Below, piece after piece: positions 39,018 through 49,814 of a stretch of 64,000 nucleotides of DNA (positions within the stretch are counted from its first letter, which is position 1; every line of letters begins with the position of its first letter). The notes beneath the pieces were generated by a model. The model did no database searches and was not told where the DNA came from. It was given only the letters and a program-made list of their open reading frames with translations. The position numbers and the translations under genes are program-made. Origin of the DNA: Trichomonas vaginalis G3 (Eukaryota; Parabasalia; Trichomonadida; Trichomonadidae); contig NC_067204.1 of NCBI RefSeq assembly GCF_026262505.1, forward strand, positions 11,860,522 through 11,924,521, read 5' to 3'.

Positions 39018-40694
39018 ATGATTTTCTTTCTTCCTTATAATAGTTATAGTTCTGAACCATTTGGTTACAGAGATGAAAGTCAAGAAGTTCTTATTAGTTG
39101 TTCATCGGAATTAAGTGATGAAGCTGTTATTCCTCGAACTGTCAAAGAAATATATAGCTATAGCTATTCAAATTATGCCTTCATGAATTGTAAAGAAACA
39201 ATCAAATCAATTAAAGTTGAAGAAGGCAGTGAAATTATTAGTATTAGTAATTATAGCTTTCATTACACAAATATAGAATCAGCAGATCTCAGTAATTGCA
39301 ATCATCTTACATTACTTAATGAATCAGTCTTTAGTAGTTGCAGAAGATTGAAATCAGTTTTTCTTCCTCCAGACATTTCAAGTATTGGAAAATATTGCTT
39401 TTATAATAATGATGCTCTAACATCAATAGATTTACCTGATTCCGTCGAAACTATTTATGAATATTCATTTGGTGATAGTGGTTTAACATCAATAAATATT
39501 TCAAAAAATTCTAAATTAGCAAAATTAGACCAAAGGTGCTTTAGTATGACAAAACTTTTAACATTCTTTATTCCAAAATCACTAAATGAAATTTCTTCAT
39601 CAGCATTTGGTTATTGTGAATCTTTAGAAAATATAACAGTTGATCCAGAAAATAAATATTACAGAAGTGATTTTCAAAATATATTTACAGGAACAGATAA
39701 TTCAACATTATTTAGAGTTTTTAAATCATATTCCGAAAGCCAATATATTGTTCCTAGTTATATAACAAATATCTCCGATTGGTGTTTTTCTTATGTAAAT
39801 ATTTCATCTATACAACTTCATAGGAAAATTACATCAATTAGATCGTCAACATTTTCTTTTTGTAAATCATTAAAAAGCATAACAATCCCAGAAAGTGTAA
39901 CATCTATTGGAGATTCTGCATTTTCCTTTTGTGAATCTTTAATTAGCATAACAATCCCAGAAAGTGTAACATCTATTGGAAGTTATGCGTTTAATTTTTG
40001 TTCATCCTTAACAAGTATCACAATTCCAGATAATGTTACATCTATTGAAGCTTGCGTATTTTCTTATTGCGAATTACTAGAAAATTTCACAATCCCAAAA
40101 AACGTAATATACATTTATTATGCTGCATTTGAATATTGCACATCATTAACAAATATAATAATCCCAGAAAGTGTAACATTAATTGACAACAATGCATTTT
40201 CTTATTGCACATCCTTAGTAAGCATCATAATCTCTGCAAGTGTAACATCTATTAGTATTTATGCATTCCTCGATTGCGAATCATTAACAAATATCACTTT
40301 TTTGAGCAGTTTTAATGCAAGATATATTTCTAGTTGGTCATTTGCGTCTAACCAAAATCAACTGAATATTTTCATTCCAGGAAAGTTTATTTTGAATAAT
40401 AGCTATGATTACACTAATATATTTCAATATGGAAGTAATTTATATATTACAAGTCAAACAGTTTTATCATATAATTGCAAAGATTTTTTTGGAGGAAAGA
40501 CATTTCATGTTCACTTTGATAACACAACTAAACTTTCAGATCAAACAACAGTTGATGTTCTTAAACTTATCTCTATTGAAGACATCTCTATTCCACTTAT
40601 GCCTAAAACAATACATAATAACATTTATTATGAATCTAAACTCTTCCATCTCACTAATTTCTTCATAAGTCTTAACATTCGAGCTGCTTCTTGA
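39018..40694 (+). CDS. BspA-like leucine-rich repeat protein
   Basis: This protein has 558 residues. After the leader (SYSSEPFGYRDESQEVLI) come more diverged repeats, then about eight regular 23-residue BspA units (SLTSITIPESVTSIGSYAFN) at roughly residues 270-430. A C-terminal non-repeat domain (LYITSQTVLSYNC, HVHFDNTTKLSDQTTVDVL) follows. This TpLRR fold forms a solenoid. Trichomonad BspA-like proteins are surface or secreted candidates for adhesion, though this one shows no clear signal peptide or transmembrane anchor. It is the intact reference for the disturbed copy at 34063-35832. The start ATG is preceded by ATTTAAAC. Confidence 0.88.
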   Translation: MIFFLPYNSYSSEPFGYRDESQEVLISCSSELSDEAVIPRTVKEIYSYSYSNYAFMNCKETIKSIKVEEGSEIISISNYSFHYTNIESADLSNCNHLTLLNESVFSSCRRLKSVFLPPDISSIGKYCFYNNDALTSIDLPDSVETIYEYSFGDSGLTSINISKNSKLAKLDQRCFSMTKLLTFFIPKSLNEISSSAFGYCESLENITVDPENKYYRSDFQNIFTGTDNSTLFRVFKSYSESQYIVPSYITNISDWCFSYVNISSIQLHRKITSIRSSTFSFCKSLKSITIPESVTSIGDSAFSFCESLISITIPESVTSIGSYAFNFCSSLTSITIPDNVTSIEACVFSYCELLENFTIPKNVIYIYYAAFEYCTSLTNIIIPESVTLIDNNAFSYCTSLVSIIISASVTSISIYAFLDCESLTNITFLSSFNARYISSWSFASNQNQLNIFIPGKFILNNSYDYTNIFQYGSNLYITSQTVLSYNCKDFFGGKTFHVHFDNTTKLSDQTTVDVLKLISIEDISIPLMPKTIHNNIYYESKLFHLTNFFISLNIRAAS

Positions 40695-40908
40695 AATATC
40701 ATTTTTAATTTGTTATTTAAATTTCCTTGACTTCGTGATTGCTATATTTGTGATATGGATCATCATATATCATGAGATATGTTGATTATTATCACCTTAT
40801 ATACATAATTTTAAGGATGCCCTAAACATTTCAATTTTTTTTTTGTGAATGTTAAACATGGTCGCATAAAAATCACAGCAAGTAAAGTAAAAAGAAAACG
40901 TATATTTT

Positions 40909-42963
40909 TTATTCATCATAATAAGAATTTTGTTCTCCTTGACTTTGTGATTGACTAGATTGAGTAGACCTGCGAGATCGAGTACTCCGACTTGACTTTG
41001 TATAAGTAGAATCAGTAGCAGTGGATGTCGCATTTCTCATGTTATTCTTTCCGTCTTGGAATGGTTTGAATTTTTCAGAGTTGAAATCGGATGTGTTTGA
41101 TTTCATTCTTGAATCTGTTCGTGAGTAATCACCTGATGTTGTTGATACTTGGCCTGATTCATCATTCCTAATAGCTCTATGTGCATCGCTTGTGCTTGTT
41201 CCTGTTCCTAGGAAATTCTGGAAATCAGTACTTCTTGGATTTGTTGAACCACTTGCAAGAGGTCCTGTTTGTTTAGTCTTAGATGTGTATCCTGAAATTG
41301 GCTTTGTATCACCTGTATGTGATGAAACTTTGGATGTGTTCTGTGCTTTGCTTCCGAAATCTTTCGATGAAACTTTAGTTCGACTTTGTTCGTCAGCAAT
41401 TCCTGTATCTGAACTCATTGGAACTTGATCGCGAGTGCCACCAATGTACTTGTCACGGCGGCGACGATCTGATGAATGCGATGAGACAGAAATGTTGAGA
41501 CCACTCGATTCAGAAAGATTATCTGCATCTTTGGCACCGTTGTTGCGGCTAGAACGTCTTGGTTGTGGATCTCGTCTTCTACGACTACTGCGGCTCTCTG
41601 AACTATCGGAAAGAATCAAATCATCATTTGGATTTTGCTCTTGTGGGACTAAAACAACTGGACGACGTTTAGCCGATGTCGCTGTGCCTTTCTCTGTTGG
41701 CCGTGTAGACTGTGTGCCCTTCTTGCGGCTGGATGATGCACTTGAGTAAGATTCTGATTTTTCTGATGGTTCATCAAGGACAATTGAGTCAGAAATGTTA
41801 CTATCCTCGCTGACAGGGCCCATGCTATGACCATCGGAGAAGTTAAGCGGTTCGTCGTCGATAACTTTCGGTGATTTTGTAGATCTTCTTGAATTTTGTG
41901 TAGTTGGTTCTTGTTGTGACTGGTGACGATGGCGGTGTGATGATGTAGAGCTTGGAGAAAGTGTTCCGGACATTGTTCCTGAGTCACTTCCCTCGTTTTG
42001 AATCTGGGATTTCTTAGAACGAGTTCCAGAGCGACGATGAGACGATGAATATTCAATGCCTGAATCTTCAAGCATTTCGCGTTGGATGGAGCGGTTCGTT
42101 GTTTGGCCACGACGTTGATAATGGTTGCCATTAACGAAAACGCCTGTAAATGATGAACTTTCTTCATCTTCTGAAACAGGACCAACAAATGAACTTGATT
42201 CGCCATTCTGAATGTTGTAATCGCGTGAACGTTCTGAATACTCTGAAATAGGATAGAAAACGCTGCTGTCTGTATCAGAAACTTGGAGATCTTCAAGTTC
42301 TGGAATGAATGGATGTGGGATGGCCTTTGAACTTCCAGAAGCACCTGATTCACTTTCAAGATCTGCTGCTTCTGACTGTAATTCGACATCTTCTGATGGA
42401 TTGACGATACCTCTTTCTTGTGCTTGTGAATTAATGTCGTTGTCTTCCTCAATATCGTATGCATCTGGAGTAGCAGTTGCAAAGACAGGTTTTTCTGTTT
42501 CTGGTGCTTTAAATGGTGACCAGATGTATCTGTTTAATAGTGAATCGCTCTCCTGTGCTAGTTCAACAATAGTTTTCAGGAATTCGTCCCTTCCTAAGAA
42601 GAAATACGATTGTTCCATGAAATAATTCATGTAATCAAATGAACAAGCGTCTAAATTGATAGAAATGAAATCCATGTCCTGGAATTTGTGTTTTACAAAT
42701 TGAAATTGTGAAATTGGAAGTTCTTTATTAACAACCCATGAGCAAACAAAGATGTGTTTTGTCTGCCAGCACGACACTGTTCCTGTACTTCCAGTTGTCA
42801 TTAAAACAAAGCGATTAACGCCACTACTTTTCGAATTTATTTTTTCTTCAACGCTAAGTGCATCATTTGGATTTACTGATTCCATATTTGCAAGGAAATT
42901 GCGCTGATTCTCTGCATCAAAGAATTCCTTTGTTACAAGAGCACCTGATTCAGAACCTCCCAT
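40909..42963 (-). CDS. Ser/Arg-rich protein with unknown N-terminal domain
   Basis: This protein has 684 residues. The first 150 look globular (FVLMTTGSTGTVSCWQTKHI, FVCSWVVNKELPISQFQF, NYFMEQSYFFLGRDEFLKT) and match no family I recognise. The remainder is disordered and very rich in S, R, T, E and D. It has many SxxSR and RRR clusters (RSSRRRRDPQPRRSSRNN) and ends SQSQGEQNSYYDE. These are likely sites of heavy phosphorylation. The frame is open to 43023 only by a TTG codon; ATG 42963 (MGGSESGALV) is taken as the start. It shares a 213 bp divergent promoter region with the SAS-6-like gene. Role unknown. Confidence 0.7.
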   Translation of the reverse strand: MGGSESGALVTKEFFDAENQRNFLANMESVNPNDALSVEEKINSKSSGVNRFVLMTTGSTGTVSCWQTKHIFVCSWVVNKELPISQFQFVKHKFQDMDFISINLDACSFDYMNYFMEQSYFFLGRDEFLKTIVELAQESDSLLNRYIWSPFKAPETEKPVFATATPDAYDIEEDNDINSQAQERGIVNPSEDVELQSEAADLESESGASGSSKAIPHPFIPELEDLQVSDTDSSVFYPISEYSERSRDYNIQNGESSSFVGPVSEDEESSSFTGVFVNGNHYQRRGQTTNRSIQREMLEDSGIEYSSSHRRSGTRSKKSQIQNEGSDSGTMSGTLSPSSTSSHRHRHQSQQEPTTQNSRRSTKSPKVIDDEPLNFSDGHSMGPVSEDSNISDSIVLDEPSEKSESYSSASSSRKKGTQSTRPTEKGTATSAKRRPVVLVPQEQNPNDDLILSDSSESRSSRRRRDPQPRRSSRNNGAKDADNLSESSGLNISVSSHSSDRRRRDKYIGGTRDQVPMSSDTGIADEQSRTKVSSKDFGSKAQNTSKVSSHTGDTKPISGYTSKTKQTGPLASGSTNPRSTDFQNFLGTGTSTSDAHRAIRNDESGQVSTTSGDYSRTDSRMKSNTSDFNSEKFKPFQDGKNNMRNATSTATDSTYTKSSRSTRSRRSTQSSQSQSQGEQNSYYDE

Positions 42964-43176
42964 AACAAGTTTCTTAACGTAAACAGTTTTTTTGTCATGT
43001 AATTTTCTCAAATTTTTGATCAATAAAAAATTGACAGAAAAAGACTCTTAAAGAAATCATACTCTATCTATATTTAATCAGAAAACTGATAATTCAAAAA
43101 TCTTTACAAAAACGTGACACGAATTTATTTTCAGTTATACGATTAATTTTTTTTAAATTAACAAAAGCCGAAAACT

Positions 43177-44067
43177 ATGAGCAATAGAACTCCAACAAAG
43201 AGATCATCCAGTAAACGTCAAGTTTCTCCACCAGAAAACAAACATCAACAAAAAAATTCTAAGAGAAAAGAACAGCAAAAGCAATCTGAACCAGAAATTG
43301 TTGAACAAAAGCCAGTTGAAGAAGTAAAGGAAGATCTTGTTGTTAAACCAGAAAATATTTTCAGTAAATACATCATAATCCCATGTTATTATGAAGAAAA
43401 TCCAGAGCCTAAAAACGTCGAACTTAAATTTGATATTAATGTCGATATTACAGAGAGCAATGAATTAGATGCACTCCGTATTGTACTATGCGATAACGAA
43501 GACATCTTCTTCTGCATGAAATCTGCGTTTAAGAAACGAGATTTCGAAAAGATCAAAAATAAAGAGAGATACAACTGTAAATACGAAGAAATCCCGGGTT
43601 TGCTTATACAGATGCTTGAATCATTCATGAAACAAGAGCCAGATTTCTTAATTTATATTGAAATGCATCCACAGACTTGTACGATGTACATTCAGCAGAG
43701 AACTAACCTATTCATTAAAGAGCTCATTCATTTTCAGTTTGAACATGTTTCTGAAGAAGAATCTGATTTACTGGCTCAACAAGCTTATTTACTCGTCAGA
43801 ACAAGACTTCTTCAGAAGAAGGAACAGCTCGACATTTACATGACCGCTCTCATGAAGAAGAATCCTGATATTTATAACGATATCCAAATAAACGGAATGG
43901 ATTACATACATACGCCTGAGGAGAAGAAGAGAGCTTTGGAGCACTTCCTTGAGAAGGATGAGAAGGTTGCTGCTGGAATTGCAGAACTTGAACGTAAGAA
44001 TTTAGGTTTTACATTCAAGACAAACAAGAAACTCATGCCACTTAAAGATCAGGATGTGGAAGCATAA
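43177..44067 (+). CDS. SAS-6 N-terminal-domain-like protein
   Basis: This protein has 296 residues. A disordered Lys/Pro-rich N-terminus is followed at about residues 60-220 by a beta-rich head resembling the SAS-6 N-terminal domain: LRIVLCDNEDIFFCMKSAF, then DFEKIKNKERYNCKYEEIP, then FIKELIHFQFEHVSEEE. These align with the family pattern L-I-LTDE-D-FF-Y, EEDF--LK-EQ--LVDF and FKHL-HL. SAS-6 builds the ninefold cartwheel of basal bodies. The long coiled coil of true SAS-6 is missing; only about 70 helical residues follow. It may be a SAS-6-like paralogue. The assignment is by motif, not alignment. Confidence 0.6.
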   Translation: MSNRTPTKRSSSKRQVSPPENKHQQKNSKRKEQQKQSEPEIVEQKPVEEVKEDLVVKPENIFSKYIIIPCYYEENPEPKNVELKFDINVDITESNELDALRIVLCDNEDIFFCMKSAFKKRDFEKIKNKERYNCKYEEIPGLLIQMLESFMKQEPDFLIYIEMHPQTCTMYIQQRTNLFIKELIHFQFEHVSEEESDLLAQQAYLLVRTRLLQKKEQLDIYMTALMKKNPDIYNDIQINGMDYIHTPEEKKRALEHFLEKDEKVAAGIAELERKNLGFTFKTNKKLMPLKDQDVEA

Positions 44068-44607
44068 TTGAACTTTAATGTGCTTATAAAATTTGAAAAT
44101 GTTTATTGTCATTATTTAAAAATTATTTCTTATATATCTTTTCTTAACTACTTGTTCATCTCTACCTTTTTGGTTTCAAGCTTGTCCATTAAGTAAAGAC
44201 TAACCAACGAAATATTAAAAATAATTACGAATAACTCCATTTAGATACTAAGAATTGTTGTATAAGGGTTTTTAAATAATTTTTAGTGAAATTGTCCTGT
44301 CAAAAACTTTATTTTAAGAGATTATGAAATTATCTCAATATTCTTAATTTTATATCCTGCTTTGGATTACATTCAATGAAAATAATCAAAATTTGGTTCT
44401 GTTATGTACAAGTAGGCTAGATAGTTTTTGAAATTATTAGACAAATCAGATGTTGAATTTTACGAAACTTATTGGAAAATGAATGAATTAACATAACATG
44501 ATTACTCATTCCTTTATTTCGTCCAAACAATTTTTACAATTATTATTGGTGTGTAGCGCCTGTACATTGAAAAAAATATGAAAAATAAATTTTTTTTAGT
44601 AAAAAAA
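44068..44607. other. Intergenic spacer
   Basis: About 540 bp of AT-rich sequence upstream of the HDAC gene. It includes the 30 bp between the first in-frame ATG (44578) and the preferred start. No gene or repeat is seen. Confidence 0.45.
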
Positions 44608-45900
44608 ATGTCTACGAAGCAAAGAGTTGTCTACTTTTATGATGAAGACATTGGCAACTTCTATTATGCTCCAAATCACCCAATGAAGCCGCATCGTGTA
44701 AGAATGGCCCATAATCTCATTCTTGCGTATGATTTACTTCCGAAAATGCGAGTTCTTCGACCAAGAAGGGCAACAGCCACAGACATGACCCGCTTCCATA
44801 GTGATGAATATGTACAGTTTTTGCAAATGGTAAATCCGGAAAATGAAGGAAAACAAAATGGTCTTTTCGATAAATTCAACGTCGGAGAAGATTCTCCTAT
44901 TTTCGAAGGACTCTTCGAATTTTGTCAAATTTCTGCAGGTAGTTCAATATCTGCAGCTCAAGAATTAAACAACGGTACAGCTGATATTGCGATTAACTGG
45001 GCCGGCGGCCTTCACCATGCCAAGAAAGCTGAAGCAAGTGGCTTTTGCTACGTTGCAGATTGTGTTCTTGGCATTCTCAAGCTTTTAGAACGTTACGAAA
45101 GAGTAATGTATATCGATATCGATATTCATCACGGTGATGGTGTCGAAGAAGCTTTCTATACATCAGACAGAGTTTTGACAGTCTCTTTTCACAAATACGG
45201 TGAATTTTTCCCAGGAACAGGACATTGGACCGATGTTGGCCTAGGAAGAGGCAAGCACTACTCGGTAAACGTACCATTAAACGATGGTATGGACGATATA
45301 TCCTACCAAAACATCTTCAGACCTATCATGTCTCGTTTAGTCGAATGGTATCGTCCACAAGCGATTTTACTTCAATGCGGAGCGGACTCTCTTACAGGAG
45401 ATCGCTTAGGATCCTTTAATTTGACCATTAAAGGCCACGCTTCCTGTGTAGAATACATGAAATCCTTCGGAATCCCAATGATCGTCACAGGCGGTGGCGG
45501 TTATACAGTTAGAAACGTCGCTCGTTGCTGGGCTTACGAAACCGCCGTAGTTCTCGGCGAAGAAATCGAAGATAAGTTACCATATAACGATTATCTCGGA
45601 TATTACGGACCAGATTACCGATTACATTTACAGCCATCGAACATGGACAACTTCAATACGCCTGAATACCTCAACGAACTCCAAGCAAACATCATTGACA
45701 GTATTCGCCACCTTCCTTGCGCCCCCTGCGTCCAGCTTTGGAAGCAAGAGGACAAATTGAACGGCCTTCTTGAAGATTCCGATGATAATGATGACGATAT
45801 TTACGATGACCGCTTAAGTTCGAAATATCTTACAGCAAAGCTTCGTCTTAATACTTTGACTGGACAAGAAATTGATGAGGATGATATCCCGCCAAGATAA
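44608..45900 (+). CDS. Class I histone deacetylase (RPD3/HDAC1-like)
   Basis: This 430-residue enzyme removes acetyl groups from histone lysines and usually acts in nuclear corepressor complexes. Catalytic features are intact: the double His in [10 protein letters not shown], the zinc/charge-relay residues in [31 protein letters not shown], the zinc Asp in [14 protein letters not shown], and the catalytic Tyr in [31 protein letters not shown] replaces the usual YVND Asn with Ala. A short acidic tail ([13 protein letters not shown]) follows. An in-frame ATG at 44578 adds ten residues ([10 protein letters not shown]), but the family N-terminus begins near [14 protein letters not shown], so 44608 is preferred. 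Confidence 0.96.
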   Translation: MSTKQRVVYFYDEDIGNFYYAPNHPMKPHRVRMAHNLILAYDLLPKMRVLRPRRATATDMTRFHSDEYVQFLQMVNPENEGKQNGLFDKFNVGEDSPIFEGLFEFCQISAGSSISAAQELNNGTADIAINWAGGLHHAKKAEASGFCYVADCVLGILKLLERYERVMYIDIDIHHGDGVEEAFYTSDRVLTVSFHKYGEFFPGTGHWTDVGLGRGKHYSVNVPLNDGMDDISYQNIFRPIMSRLVEWYRPQAILLQCGADSLTGDRLGSFNLTIKGHASCVEYMKSFGIPMIVTGGGGYTVRNVARCWAYETAVVLGEEIEDKLPYNDYLGYYGPDYRLHLQPSNMDNFNTPEYLNELQANIIDSIRHLPCAPCVQLWKQEDKLNGLLEDSDDNDDDIYDDRLSSKYLTAKLRLNTLTGQEIDEDDIPPR

Positions 45901-46323
45901 ATCTTATATTAAACATTAATTTGTTTTTATGAATAAATTACTACTATTAATAAAAATATTTGGAAATTATTCGCTTGAAAAATAAATGTAAGTAATATGA
46001 TTTCGATCATTTCAGAATCTAAACTTGAAATCATATTCTTCGCATGTAAATCTTTTATTTCACTCAAGTTTTGAGAGACAGATGCGAAGAATATGATTTC
46101 AAGTTTAGCTATCTATCTTATTCAGATTTGTATTATGTAAGGGTTGTTGGGCGCCCATATATAACATATTAATTAAGCTCATACCATTCCATGTATATAC
46201 AACACTTACTCGAACCATGTCTTGGCTCATAGGTACTTTCATTGATTTCGATGTGAAAATTTCTGGATTTGTAAAATTTCAAGTCTCAAAATGTCTGACC
46301 AAAAATTTTAAAAGTATTACAAA
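45901..46323. other. Intergenic region with perfect hairpin
   Basis: About 420 bp between the HDAC stop and a transposon nest. It contains the 26-bp perfect inverted repeat at 46020-46107 and the first copy of the TTACAAA target duplication at 46317-46323. No gene is seen. Confidence 0.6.
46020..46107. repeat. 26-bp perfect inverted repeat (hairpin)
   Basis: The arm 46020-46045, containing AAACTTGAAATCATATTC, is repeated in exact inverse at 46082-46107, with a 36-base loop. It lies 120 bp beyond the HDAC stop codon on the sense side. Transcribed through, it would form a long stable stem. It could be a small inverted-repeat element or a 3' processing structure. Confidence 0.85.
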
Positions 46324-49300
46324 TAAGGGTTTCGTTTTGCTAAAATTGTCACTTTTATAGCATATTTGTTTTTGGATGTTTTGCGAAACCAGAGGTAGGG
46401 CAACGATAGGTCAAAAAGGCTTCTCTGATAGATTTCCTTGCCTTTTGGATATGCTATAATATATAGCCTAGCATGATAGGATATGATGTCAAAAGTTAGA
46501 ACATAACTTAGGATCTTGAGAAAAATGAAAAACAAAAATTACATAAAAAAAGAAAAATTTTATCTAATTTGTTTTTTTGGACCGAATAAGTAATTTTATT
46601 GAATTTCAATACGACACATAGATTTTATTATTAGTAATAAATATAATGGTTTACTATTAACAAGGAACCTAAACTAATGAAAATTTGATTTCAAATATTG
46701 TATATGATTATCATAGTGACAAATTTGGGCTTTTTTTCCTAGGGTTATGATCTCTTCCTTTCTGCTCAATACGACAGAAATGAAAGAATGAATTTGTACT
46801 CCCTAATTGATTACTACAATCTGTATCTATCTTTAACATAGAATTAGCTGCATTGTGATTTATACTCCAGAATTATTCAATTTAAAATCAACCTCGTAAA
46901 TTTTAATCATATTGCACCAATACTCCTACGTTGAGATAAGAACATGATTATACATACCAAAGCCCCATATTAAAAATCAAAATTTAGCACCTCCATTATG
47001 CAACCACATTATTCGTCGCAAATAAGTATATTTACGCATATTATGATGCATATTCACACAACTCGTATACATGAAAAGTTATTAAAATCAGACAAAATTA
47101 TTATATATGTTAGTAATGAATTACAAATATTTCTACAAAGAATGCTCAATACTTCATATAATCTTCGAATATTTCTTATTACAAGTTAATACATTTTGAC
47201 TCGAACATGATAAACAAAAGCTGACACGCTGATTACTACATTTATGAAAATATAGTACGTTTCCATTCATCTGTTTACTTGCTTTTGTTGGAATAAAATC
47301 TTTTTTTTTCTTTCATGAAATAAGAATTTTGCTGCGAAAGCAATATCTCTAACAATAATTAATACATTACGTCAACTCTGGAATGAGTATTTATCAAATA
47401 TGATATCAAAAAAATTAGTTGTTTTTTATGAGTAAAAACGATGTAAATTGATTATTTGACTAATTATCAAATACTTTGATTTTCCAAATTTTTTTCGAAA
47501 TTGATTTTTTCATGTGAAAATTCAAATTGTTTAATTTCATTTTTGAAATTTTGAATTTTTTTTGGAATTTTGAGTTGATCAATTCAGCAGAATTGATAAT
47601 GCTATTGCTTTAGGGCATACCACAAGGTGATGAATAAAAGGTGAACATTAACAAATTATTTTAAATCACAAATATCATCCTCATCAACTTTAATTCTAAA
47701 AGAACTGTACTGAATTATGAAAATGCATGATTTACATTATTAAAATCTTTGAATGAAAATAGTACAAGATAAGTTTTTATTCATTTTTAATTAGATTTAA
47801 ACGAAAAACTACTCCATATTAAAATTTAAGTCGAGAAATCGTATTTTGTTCTTATTTGTTAGCATTTTGTAGACATTCTAATCTTGAATTAATTTGTTAC
47901 ATGATATTATTAACAAATTTAACTGAAAAAATATGTTAATATGGAATAAACCATGATTATATAAGCTATCAATGCTATATATACATATGTAAAAAATTCA
48001 TATTAACTCAATTAACAAAAATGATAGATTTTCATAAAGGTTCAATCTAGGTTCGTCCGAAAATTTTGATTTTTATATAGAAGACATAGTTTCATATACA
48101 TAATTAAATTTTCAAACAAATTTGATCATACCATTTATTAAGCAGGATAGTATATTAATTACTATCAGTATAAAAATATAAAAATGATTATATTTAATTA
48201 TTGCATAATTTAGTCAAAGAGTTATAAGCCTCAAGTGATCGTTATCACCTTCAATGCACGTATACTTTATTGATTCATAGATATTTAATCTATGTTTGAC
48301 ATGTTGTTGTCGTCATTCGTTTTGTTCCCATTCTTCCTAAGTTAGAATTAGAGAATACACCATCCACATCATCTAATTTGGTCCTCAGCGATAGATTGGT
48401 TCATTTTGGAGGAGTCCCATCAGACAGTTTTCGAGCACCAAATATCAAATTTTAATGTATACAAATCTTTAGTGATTTATCTCTTTTATGATGAGTAAAA
48501 GGTTTCTGCTCATCAACATTTGATTTCCGACATATATGATTTCTAATTGCAATTATTTACTTTCTTTTTATAATCTAACTCTGTGACTCATACCATAAAT
48601 TAATTATTGGAAAGTGTCAATATGTTTGACACAACGCATGGCGGAAGATACCAAACCATGCAGGGAATATGATACGTTTAAGATCTCCGAACTTTTTTTC
48701 CAAAAATTTTCTATCGTTGCCCTACCTCTGCGAAACCAAAAAAAAAAAAAAAACTATGATATACAATGTGTGTGTAAAGAAAATACTTTATTTACTAGTT
48801 AAAAAATCATTTGGTATTGATCAAGTTATTTTTTCTGGATAAGATATTATATGGATAATTGGATAGAAAATACAATTATATAATCTTGTACCTGGTTTAA
48901 TTAAGCTAATTGTCATCAGAAACTTGTAATTTTTATGAATTTCAGATTTTCTTTTCATTACTGCTTTTCTTAATAGGTCAAGTTCTTATTTACGTTATAA
49001 AGTATGATATTTACAAATATCAAGTTATCGTGTTTTTTGTGAAATTATGAGAAACAAACAAAAATGAAAAAGATAGGAATAGCAATGAATAGTGATGTGG
49101 GTATAGAAAATGTAAGAGATATGAATGCAAAGCAATCAGTATTTAGGACATTGACCATATATTTCGAAAAAAAATGCTGCATATTGAGCGAAAACTATGA
49201 TTATATTATAAGGCTGTCATTTAAAGCATAATGAAACTATTCCCTTTTCATTTTAATCAAATAAGATAGTAAAGATTTTTGAATTAGCTAGAAACTGATG

Positions 49301-49730
49301 AGATGTTTTCACAAATCAGATTTTTAATCTCTATAATGCATAATTCACTCAATATCTCAATTTTGATATTGCGAGATATTTTTGCTATCGGTTTCGCAAT
49401 TTTGACACAATAGCAAGAAGGTTCTATAAGCATTATTATCAACGTAGAATCTGAATATCATATCAGAAAATGTCGCAAATCTGACATTTACCCGACCAAA
49501 TAGCAAAAATAATTGAATACTTTTCGCAAAAACTTTAAAAATCGATAAAAATATGAAATATAGATATTAAAGAGACTTTTTATATAATATTCATAAAGAT
49601 TTTCTAAAAATATGATACCGCAAAATTAAAAAAGTGACGTCTTGAGTGGAGTCAAAGGTCGAAATTGCTAGCTAAATGTTTTTTAGCGAAATTGCGTATT
49701 GTACGTTTTTTTCGCAAAACGAAACCCTTA
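46324..49730. mobile_element. Outer inverted-repeat DNA transposon, non-coding, with nested insertion
   Basis: The ends TAAGGGTTTCGTTTTGC (46324-46340) and its exact complement (49714-49730) are flanked by the direct repeat TTACAAA (46317-46323 and 49731-49737). Total length is 3407 bp, or about 1.06 kb once the nested element at 46391-48729 is set aside. No transposase frame remains. A 7 bp duplication does not settle the superfamily; an hAT- or Mutator-like origin with an eroded duplication is possible. Confidence 0.75.
46391..48729. mobile_element. Nested hAT-type non-autonomous DNA transposon
   Basis: AGAGGTAGGGCAACGATAG (46391-46409) is repeated in exact inverse at 48711-48729. Both sides are flanked by the 8 bp direct repeat GCGAAACC (46383-46390 and 48730-48737). 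An 8 bp duplication and a (C)AGAGGT-type terminus are typical of hAT elements. The 2339 bp interior is very AT-rich with only frames of about 60 codons, so it encodes no transposase. It inserted 67 bp inside the left end of the outer element and is therefore younger. Confidence 0.8.
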
Positions 49731-49737
49731 TTACAAA

Positions 49738-49814
49738 ACATGTAATGTACATTCTTTTATGCTGATTTTCATTTTTGCGATCAAAGCCGAACCCAAAGAT
49801 TTTGTTGAAAGAAA
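49738..49814. other. Leader of the tail-anchored protein gene
   Basis: Only 77 bp separate the outer transposon's right target duplication from ATG 49815. The promoter of that gene must lie here or within the transposon end. Confidence 0.5.
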
